A stretch of 50,600 bases of DNA, from positions 1-50,600 of the forward strand of contig NZ_JRNB01000083.1 of assembly GCF_000758885.1 (NCBI RefSeq). Reading direction: 5' to 3'. Each line of letters begins with the position of its first letter. The first letter of the stretch is position 1. Positions 44,426 to 50,600 of this stretch are shown piece by piece. The translations under genes and the position numbers were made by a program. The notes beneath the pieces were generated by a model. That model did no database searches, was not told the DNA's origin, and saw only the letters and a list, made by a program, of their open reading frames with translations. This DNA is from Peptostreptococcus sp. MV1. GTDB taxonomy: Bacteria; Bacillota; Clostridia; Peptostreptococcales; Peptostreptococcaceae.

Positions 44426-45256
44426 ATGTATACATATTTGATGACGATAATGTTATTCTGTGTGGGTGTAGTAGTTACTTTGATTTCTATACCTATGATA
44501 AGTAAAATGCTAGATAGAAGTGGTATGATAAGACAAAATTATAGGGGAGATATGATACCAGTAGGTTTGGGTATTGCTTTTATACCTGCCCTTGTGATTA
44601 ATTCTCTTATACTGATATATTCTAATATTGTTCCAGATAAGATATTGTTGGTTTATATGCTTTTGTTTGCTTCTATAGCTATGTCATTTGCAGGAATTAT
44701 TGATGACAGCCTAGGAAATAGAGATGTAACTGGTTTAGTAGGTCATTTCAAGGCACTGTATAGGGGCAAATTGACAACGGGTGCATTTAAGGCCCTTCTA
44801 GGAGGCTTTGTTGGGTTGACAATAGCTGTTACTATTAGTAAATCTATACCTAATATAATAGTTGCAACCTTGTTAGTGGCCTTGTCAACAAATATGATGA
44901 ATTTATTTGACTTGAGACCAGGTAGGGCAATAAAAGTCTACATTATTTTATCCATAATAATATTTATCGCAAGTTCAAAATTTGAAAGAGAAGTAATGAT
45001 GTTGATAGTACCAGCAGTGCTTGCATATTTCTACTTTGATTTAAAGGCCTTGACTATGATGGGTGATGCTGGATCAAATGTTTTAGGTGTTTCATTAGGT
45101 GTCTTTATAGTGTCTTCGTTTAATCTGCCAGTTCAAATAGTTTGTCTGATACTTTTGGTACTGATTCACGCATTAACAGAAAAGTTTTCTCTAACTAAGA
45201 TTATCGAACAAAACAAGATTTTAAATTACATAGATAGGTTGGGAAGGGGTTTGTAA
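44426..45256 (+). CDS. MraY/WecA-like phosphoglycosyl transferase homolog
   Basis: A 276-residue membrane protein with about nine helices related to the polyprenyl-phosphate sugar-1-phosphate transferases. GIIDDSLGNRD holds the DD pair (about 91-100), NMMNLFDLRPGRA near 155 corresponds to the NxxNxxD motif, and MMGDAGSNVLG near 215 to GDxGS. RGDMIPVGLGIAF replaces the usual TPTMGG stretch, and the late His-rich cytosolic loop of MraY is missing, so it is divergent and short. ATG 44426 follows GTGGAGG; a GTG at 44414 overlaps that site. DUF3866 starts directly after its stop. Confidence 0.78.
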   Translation: MYTYLMTIMLFCVGVVVTLISIPMISKMLDRSGMIRQNYRGDMIPVGLGIAFIPALVINSLILIYSNIVPDKILLVYMLLFASIAMSFAGIIDDSLGNRDVTGLVGHFKALYRGKLTTGAFKALLGGFVGLTIAVTISKSIPNIIVATLLVALSTNMMNLFDLRPGRAIKVYIILSIIIFIASSKFEREVMMLIVPAVLAYFYFDLKALTMMGDAGSNVLGVSLGVFIVSSFNLPVQIVCLILLVLIHALTEKFSLTKIIEQNKILNYIDRLGRGL

Positions 45257-46330
45257 ATGATTAGTAAAAGATTAGCCAAGGTTGTTGAAATTATAAGCCA
45301 GAATGACTTAATAGAGGATATAAGAGTCGATATAAAAGGTAGTATAGAAAAAGCCTACAACTATGTACAGTTGACTGGACCAGTGGCTATAGGAGATGAG
45401 GTAATAGTAAATACTACCGCAGTAGAATTGAGCCTTGGTACAGGGGGGTTTCATTTTGTGATATCTAATTTTAATCAACCTGAATCAAAGTTCACACAAG
45501 GTGGTCATATTATGAAACTGAGATATACTCCTTTTCAGATAAAGGTTGATTCTGTTGAGGAACAGGGCAGTCCATATCACGATATCTTTAATGATTTTGT
45601 CTGCTTGGACGGTATGCCGGTAGCTGTTGGAGCCCTGCATAGTATAGTTCCAGTATTTGCAGCTACATTCAAGAGGATGTGCCCAGATAAGAGGCTGGTA
45701 TATATAATGTCGGATGGTGCAGCCCTTCCTATGGCCTTTAGCAAGAATGTTGATAATTTGAAGAAGATGGGACTAATAGATAATACAATAACATATGGCA
45801 ATGCTTTTGGCGGTGATTATGAGTGTATAAATATTTATACTTCCCTGATAACTGCCAAGGAAATATGTAAGGCTGACTGTGTCTTGGTGGCCATGGGACC
45901 GGGTATAGCTGGTACAGGTACCAAGTATGGCTTTAGTGGTATTGATCAGGCAGTGATTATAGATGCGGTTGAAAAGTTGAATGGTAGGTCATACATTATA
46001 CCTAGGATTAGTTTTGCTGATAAGAGATCTAGACATAAGGGTATATCACATCATACTCTTACCATATTGAGTGAAATAACTAATAAGGCCACAAATTTAG
46101 TCATTAATTCCTTGTATGAGCCTAATAAATTAAGTATAATAAAAGAGCAAATCCTATTAAATAGTGTTGCTGAAAAACATAGGGTCGACTTTGAAAAGTA
46201 CGACAAAACGAAAGCAGACCTAGAACATTATGGTTTGAAGGTTAAGAGTATGGGTAGGTCTTATGATGAGGATGAGGAATTCTTTGTTGCAGCATCTACG
46301 GTTGCATATAGGATATCTAAGCTTTTTTAG
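45257..46330 (+). CDS. DUF3866 family protein
   Basis: A 357-residue soluble protein matching the uncharacterised DUF3866 family. Recognisable stretches are VELSLGTGGFHFVI near 53, GHIMKLRYTPFQ near 82, LDGMPVAVGALHS near 120, MSDGAALPMAFS near 155, MGPGIAGTGTKYGFSG near 215, and the His-rich KGISHHTLTILSEI near 270. It begins at the base after the MraY-like stop codon. I recall this family near steA/steB in other Gram-positives. The glycine-rich turns suggest a nucleotide or cofactor site, but no activity can be assigned. Confidence 0.85.
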   Translation: MISKRLAKVVEIISQNDLIEDIRVDIKGSIEKAYNYVQLTGPVAIGDEVIVNTTAVELSLGTGGFHFVISNFNQPESKFTQGGHIMKLRYTPFQIKVDSVEEQGSPYHDIFNDFVCLDGMPVAVGALHSIVPVFAATFKRMCPDKRLVYIMSDGAALPMAFSKNVDNLKKMGLIDNTITYGNAFGGDYECINIYTSLITAKEICKADCVLVAMGPGIAGTGTKYGFSGIDQAVIIDAVEKLNGRSYIIPRISFADKRSRHKGISHHTLTILSEITNKATNLVINSLYEPNKLSIIKEQILLNSVAEKHRVDFEKYDKTKADLEHYGLKVKSMGRSYDEDEEFFVAASTVAYRISKLF

Positions 46331-46406
46331 TTGGAGCTTCGGTGAAAATTTCTAGTATTTAATATATATTAAGATTGGTAAAATATAGTTTGAATAGGAG
46401 GGTACT

Positions 46407-47228
46407 ATGGCTGATTTGTATGATAATGTGTTAAATAGTGTAAAATACATTAAAAAGAGTTATATGGGTGATATAGATATAGCCCTAATATTGGGGTCAG
46501 GTCTATCATATTTGGTAGAACAATTTGAAAACAAGATTGAACTAGCCTATAAGGATATACCAAATTTTCATACATCTCAAGTAGAGGGTCACGAAAATAC
46601 TTTGGTAATAGGTGATTTTTGCGGTAAAAAGGTATTGGCCATGAAGGGGAGGTTTCACTACTATGAGGGCTATAGTCAATCAGATATTACTTATCCGATA
46701 AGAGTTTTTAAAGGGCTAGGAATCGACAAAATATTAGTAACTAATGCTGCTGGCGGATGTAATGAGGACTTCAAGCCAGGAGATTTGATGCTTATAAGGG
46801 ACCATATTAATTTTAGCGGGTCTAATCCTTTGATTGGTCCAAATGACGATAGGTTGGGGACTAGGTTTCCGGATATGACCAAGGCCTATGATCCACAAGG
46901 TCTTGAGTTGATGAAAAAGTGCGCAGGTGAATTGGGGTTCGATGTTCAAGAGGGAGTTTATATGTTTTTCTCAGGCCCTAGCTATGAAACGCCTGCAGAG
47001 GTAAGGTTAGCGGGAATTTTGGGGGCTGATGCTGTAGGAATGTCAACAGTCCCAGAAGTAATTGTGGCCAGGTATTGTGGTATGAAGGTATTTGGAATAT
47101 CATGCATCACCAATATGGCGGCAGGTATCACGGGGGAAAATTTGAATCATGAGGAAGTGATAGATACTACAGATAGGGTAAAATCAAAATTCTCTTCCTT
47201 AGTTAAATTATTTATAGAGAAAGTTTAA
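46407..47228 (+). CDS. purine-nucleoside phosphorylase (trimeric type)
   Basis: A 273-residue phosphorylase that splits inosine and guanosine with phosphate in purine salvage. ILGSGLSYLVEQF near 28 binds phosphate. HTSQVEGHENTLVIG near 55, GRFHYYEGYS near 82, VTNAAGGCNEDFKPGDLMLI near 112, GPSYETPAEVRLA near 192 with the purine-site Glu, and SCITNMAAG near 235 with the purine-site Asn complete the family set. GGAGG precedes the ATG. In B. subtilis this type is PupG/PunA, and the class is clear. mltG follows 17 bases later. Confidence 0.94.
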   Translation: MADLYDNVLNSVKYIKKSYMGDIDIALILGSGLSYLVEQFENKIELAYKDIPNFHTSQVEGHENTLVIGDFCGKKVLAMKGRFHYYEGYSQSDITYPIRVFKGLGIDKILVTNAAGGCNEDFKPGDLMLIRDHINFSGSNPLIGPNDDRLGTRFPDMTKAYDPQGLELMKKCAGELGFDVQEGVYMFFSGPSYETPAEVRLAGILGADAVGMSTVPEVIVARYCGMKVFGISCITNMAAGITGENLNHEEVIDTTDRVKSKFSSLVKLFIEKV

Positions 47229-47245
47229 GATGGAGGATTGGTATA

Positions 47246-48451
47246 TTGAGTACAAATAATGCTAAGAATAAGCGAAATAAAAAAAATACGAAGAAAACTA
47301 AGCATAGGCCAAGAATTAGGATTTTTAGGTTGGTAATTTTGCTATTTATTTTGATAGGAATGCTTTCCTTGGGTGGCAACCTATATTATAAGTATGCCTC
47401 AAAGGCTGTAAATCCAAATGCAACCGCCAGCAAGATTGTAGATATACCTGCAGGTGCAAATGTAAAGCAGATTGCATCCATATTGAAAGAGCAGGATATG
47501 ATTAAAAACAAGAGGGTATTCGTATCAAATGTAAAGGATACTGGCAAGGCAGAGCAGATAAAATCGGGTAAGTACAAATTATCTCAAAATATGTCGAATG
47601 ACCAGATTATTGATAAATTACTAAGAGGAAAAATATACCAAGACGGGATTAAAGTTACAATACCAGAAGGTAGTATATCTACTGAAATAGTAAATATACT
47701 AGTGAAGAAGAAACTTGGTGACAGAGAAAAATTTGTTAAACTATTTAGGTCACCTAGTCAGTTTTCTGACAAGTACAGTTTTTTAAAGGACAAGAGAATA
47801 TCTACACTTGAAGGTTTCCTATATCCAGAAACTTACTATTTCAAGAAGGGTATCAGCGAAAAAGATATTTTTGACAAGATGATTAGTGAGTTTGACAAAA
47901 AATACAAGCAGAATATAAGCGCTAACGTTGCTAAAAATAAGTACAATTTTTATGATACTATCATAATGGCATCTATAGTAGAAAAGGAGGCTGTAAAGGA
48001 TGAGGATAGACCTATTATAGCTAGTGTATTCTACAATAGGTTGGCCAAGAATATGAGGCTTCAGTCTGATGCAGTACTCCAGTATGGTCTACCAGAGAGA
48101 AAAGGTAAGGTCCTATATGCAGATTTGAAGGTCAAGTCTCCATACAATTTGTATTTAAATGATGGACTACCACCAACACCTATAGCTAGTCCTGGTATAA
48201 AGTCAATGATAGCAGCGTCTAGACCTAGCAAGACAGATTATTTGTACTTTGTAACAAATGTCAACGGTGTAAATTCATATAGCAAGACTTTTGATGATCA
48301 TAGTAAGAATGCTGATAAGTATCATAAAGAAAGAGATGCACAAGAAAAATCTGAACAGGACAAGAAAACTGAAACAGACAAGGGAACACAGGCTAGTTAT
48401 AGCAATGACAAAAAAACAAAAACTAACTCGGAAACGGGTAAAACAAACTAG
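47246..48451 (+). CDS. mltG: endolytic murein transglycosylase MltG
   Basis: A 401-residue YceG-family enzyme that cuts nascent glycan strands and may set their length. A basic cytoplasmic start (1-26) and one membrane helix (27-49) are followed by a LysM-like part (60-130) and the catalytic domain (YPETYYF near 193, SIVEKEA with catalytic E246, GLPPTPIASPG near 312). The C-terminal 55 residues are a Lys/Asp/Thr/Ser-rich tail. Start is TTG, nine bases after GGAGG. It heads the mltG-trmR-U32 set known from B. subtilis yrrL-yrrM-yrrN. Confidence 0.94.
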   Translation: MSTNNAKNKRNKKNTKKTKHRPRIRIFRLVILLFILIGMLSLGGNLYYKYASKAVNPNATASKIVDIPAGANVKQIASILKEQDMIKNKRVFVSNVKDTGKAEQIKSGKYKLSQNMSNDQIIDKLLRGKIYQDGIKVTIPEGSISTEIVNILVKKKLGDREKFVKLFRSPSQFSDKYSFLKDKRISTLEGFLYPETYYFKKGISEKDIFDKMISEFDKKYKQNISANVAKNKYNFYDTIIMASIVEKEAVKDEDRPIIASVFYNRLAKNMRLQSDAVLQYGLPERKGKVLYADLKVKSPYNLYLNDGLPPTPIASPGIKSMIAASRPSKTDYLYFVTNVNGVNSYSKTFDDHSKNADKYHKERDAQEKSEQDKKTETDKGTQASYSNDKKTKTNSETGKTN

Positions 48452-48465
48452 ATTGTGACTGTATT

Positions 48466-48493
48466 GCAGGGAGGGTAAGCTTCCCTGCTTTTT
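48466..48493 (+). terminator. terminator or attenuator between mltG and trmR
   Basis: GCAGGGA (48466-48472) pairs with TCCCTGC (48482-48488), followed by five T. The trmR ribosome binding site AAAGGAG starts directly after, so trmR must depend on read-through or on an unseen promoter. Confidence 0.75.
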
Positions 48494-48508
48494 AAAGGAG
48501 TGAATTAG

Positions 48509-49153
48509 GTGAGTAATATTGTTAATGACAAGGTGGAAAATTATATAAGAGAAACTTTAAGGCCCAGCCAAGGACTATTGAGAGAATTGGAAGTATATGC
48601 GGAGGAAAACTCTGTACCTATAATCCATAAGGAAGTTGCAGATCTATTAAGGGTTTTATTGAAGTTGAAAAAACCAAAGAAGATATTAGAGTTGGGATGT
48701 GCTATAGGATATTCATCTTTGCTTTTTGCCGATGTATTAGATGGGGATGTAGAAATAGTAACTACTGAAAGAAATCCAGTAATGTTGGAAAGGGCCCAAG
48801 AGAACATAAAGAAGGCCGACATGGAGGATAGGATAAAAATATTGGTTGGTAACGCAGAGGATACACTAAAGGATATTGAAGGAAACTTTGACATGATCTT
48901 CATAGATGCTGCCAAGGGGCATTACAAGCTGTTTTTTGATATGCTGATAGACAAACTAAACCACGGTGGTATAGTAGTGTCTGACAATATCCTATATAAG
49001 GGCATGATTGCCAGTGATGACTATGTAGTCAGAAGAAAGAAGACTATCGTTAAAAGGATGAGGACATATCTAGATTATATATGTGATTTAGAGGGTATAA
49101 GTACATCGTTGATACCTATAGGTGATGGATTGGCTATATCTTACAAGGAATAG
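48509..49153 (+). CDS. trmR: tRNA 5-hydroxyuridine methyltransferase TrmR
   Basis: A 214-residue SAM-dependent O-methyltransferase of the YrrM/TrmR group, which turns 5-hydroxyuridine at wobble position 34 into 5-methoxyuridine. ILELGCAIGYSSLLFA near 60 binds SAM. DMIFIDAAKGHYKLFFD near 130 and GIVVSDNILYKGMI near 155 hold metal-binding acidic residues. The start is GTG behind AAGGAG. The next gene, a U32-family protein, is the likely hydroxylation partner, which supports TrmR over a catechol-type methyltransferase. Confidence 0.9.
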   Translation: MSNIVNDKVENYIRETLRPSQGLLRELEVYAEENSVPIIHKEVADLLRVLLKLKKPKKILELGCAIGYSSLLFADVLDGDVEIVTTERNPVMLERAQENIKKADMEDRIKILVGNAEDTLKDIEGNFDMIFIDAAKGHYKLFFDMLIDKLNHGGIVVSDNILYKGMIASDDYVVRRKKTIVKRMRTYLDYICDLEGISTSLIPIGDGLAISYKE

Positions 49154-49249
49154 GTATTTAAAATAATATTGATTATATAGTTATGGTCTACACAAATAGA
49201 CCGTGTGTGTGAATACAAGCTAGTAAAAATAATGAAAAGGATGGTATAA

Positions 49250-50482
49250 ATGGAAAGAGTAGAATTATTAGCTCCTGCAGGAGATTTAGAGAGATTAAAG
49301 ATTGCTATAGAGTACGGTGCAGACGCCGTTTACCTGGGTGGCGAAAATTTTGGTATGAGGACAGCTGCAAAGAACTTCTCAAATGAAGATATAAGAGAAG
49401 GGGTAAAGTTTGCCCATGCTAGGGGTAAAAAGGTATTTGTAACAGTAAATATAATACCTCATAATGAAGATTTTGAAGGATTGGAAGAATACCTAATAGA
49501 ATTGGAAAAGGCTGGTGTAGATGCACTTATAGCATCAGATCCAGGTGTGATATCGGTCATCAAGGCAAGAGTGCCTAATATGGAAATCCACCTGAGTACC
49601 CAGGCCAATACTACAAACTACCATAGTGCAAACTTCTGGTACCAGCAGGGGGTAAAGAGGGTTGTTATAGCTAGGGAACTGTCATTTAAGGAAATAAGGG
49701 AGCTTAGAGACCATATACCAGCTGATATGGATGTAGAGGCCTTTATGCACGGGGCAATGTGTATATCATATTCAGGAAGGTGCCTGATCAGCAACTATAT
49801 GACAGGCAGGGATGCAAATAGGGGTTCATGTGCCCAGTCATGTCGTTGGAAGTACAGTTTGGTGGAAGAGAAGAGACCGGGCGAATACTTCCCTGTATAC
49901 GAGGACGAAAGGGGTACCTTCTTCTTTAATTCAAAGGACCTATGTATGATTGAATATATACCTGAGCTAATAGATTCGGGTATCACGAGCTTGAAGATTG
50001 AGGGTAGGATGAAGACTGCCTACTATGTGGCAACAGTTGTCAGAGCCTATAGGATGGCCATAGATGCCTACTACGAAAAGGGAGCTGACTGGAAGTTTGA
50101 TCCAATGTGGCTAGATGAATTAAAGAAGGGTAGCCATAGACATTTTACTACAGGTTTTTACAATGACAAGCCTGGTCATGAGGAACAGAATTACGCATCT
50201 GCATCATATGTAAGAAATTTTGACTTTATAGGCATAGTTGTAGATGGACCTGATCAGGAAGGATATGTGACTGTAGAACAGAGGAACAAGATGGTGGTTG
50301 GAGACAAGATTGAGATAATCGGACCGTATACAAAGACTATTGAAACAGAAATTACTGAGATGTTTGATGAGGGTATGACACCTATTACAGAAGCTCCTCA
50401 TCCAAGACAGTTGGTAAAGATGAGACTTCCAGAGAATGTTGGTGTCAACTTTATGCTTAGGAAGGCTATAGAAGAGAAATAG
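49250..50482 (+). CDS. trhP: U32 family protein, probable tRNA hydroxylation protein TrhP
   Basis: A 410-residue peptidase-U32-family protein. Bacterial TrhP helps make 5-hydroxyuridine at tRNA position 34. The N-terminal barrel starts ELLAPAGDLERLKIAIEYGA. The U32 signature runs AFMHGAMCISYSGRCLISNY with GRDANRGSCAQSCRW; C171, C178, C194 and C198 fit the iron-sulfur ligands and C232 is nearby. It follows trmR, the enzyme that methylates its expected product. A paralog (as yrrO follows yrrN in B. subtilis) is not seen in the 118 bases left. The older protease label is doubtful. Confidence 0.9.
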   Translation: MERVELLAPAGDLERLKIAIEYGADAVYLGGENFGMRTAAKNFSNEDIREGVKFAHARGKKVFVTVNIIPHNEDFEGLEEYLIELEKAGVDALIASDPGVISVIKARVPNMEIHLSTQANTTNYHSANFWYQQGVKRVVIARELSFKEIRELRDHIPADMDVEAFMHGAMCISYSGRCLISNYMTGRDANRGSCAQSCRWKYSLVEEKRPGEYFPVYEDERGTFFFNSKDLCMIEYIPELIDSGITSLKIEGRMKTAYYVATVVRAYRMAIDAYYEKGADWKFDPMWLDELKKGSHRHFTTGFYNDKPGHEEQNYASASYVRNFDFIGIVVDGPDQEGYVTVEQRNKMVVGDKIEIIGPYTKTIETEITEMFDEGMTPITEAPHPRQLVKMRLPENVGVNFMLRKAIEEK

Positions 50483-50600
50483 TTAGTATTTTACATAGTG
50501 CAATAGACTAATAAAAAAAATATATTTAGTGGTATAGGAAAAGATATTGGTTCTTTGTCAACTAGCGTTGATGAATAAAATCCGAAATTTATGCGACAGC

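Noticed and set aside
49185-49202. Hairpin GGTCTA/TAGACC between trmR and the U32 gene
   Set aside because: A six-bp stem followed by GTGTGTGTG rather than T; neither a terminator nor a recognised motif.

Overview
This is a coding-dense, low-GC stretch of bacterial chromosome with strong GGAGG ribosome binding sites, several TTG and GTG starts and heavy use of AGG/AGA arginine codons. Gene content and order (alaS-ireB-ruvX, fur, rny, xseA-xseB-ispA-dxs-tlyA-recN, steA-steB, mltG-trmR-U32) point to an anaerobic Firmicute of the Clostridia, plausibly a Peptostreptococcaceae-like lineage. The placement is inferred from synteny and style, not from a marker search. Sporulation genes that usually sit beside recN in clostridia are absent, which fits a non-spore-former.

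Layout. 1-54: 3' end (domains V/VI) of a group IIC intron whose body lies upstream of the window. 102-6291: alaS, ireB, a large AlkP-like membrane protein, ruvX, then fur behind its own promoter. 6437-15311: a PfoR-type membrane protein (minus), an M3 oligoendopeptidase, RNase Y with an unusual start, a UvrD-like helicase, uppP (minus) and a PLP aminotransferase (minus). 15588-23126: a GalT-like protein, an extended glutamine synthetase, a pyridoxal-type kinase (minus), a cold shock protein, a CBS protein, a 36-residue peptide gene, two small membrane proteins and a cytoplasmic parvulin. 23285-31950: a heterodimeric ABC exporter with a PerM-family protein, a Crp/Fnr regulator (minus), a MsrA-MsrB fusion and an AlaX-like editing protein. 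32030-34274: two small membrane proteins and a tail-anchored pseudokinase.

34374-46330 is one long same-strand gene run: xseA, xseB, ispA, a PAP2-like gene, dxs, tlyA, recN, steA, steB, a family-2 glycosyltransferase, a MraY-like phosphotransferase and a DUF3866 gene. Purine nucleoside phosphorylase, mltG, trmR and a U32/TrhP gene follow to 50482. There is no gene-free stretch over 300 bases, no tRNA or rRNA gene, no CRISPR array and no prophage.

Functional links. Dxs, IspA and UppP supply and recycle isoprenoid carriers. MltG, SteA/SteB and the glycosyltransferase/MraY-like pair point to envelope and division work. TrmR and the U32 protein form a wobble-uridine modification pair. IreB is a known phosphorylation target of PASTA kinases, and the window also encodes a kinase-fold protein that lacks the catalytic aspartate. 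The best candidates for undescribed biology are that pseudokinase, the AlkP-like membrane protein between ireB and ruvX, the steA-to-DUF3866 block, and the apparent ATT start of RNase Y.
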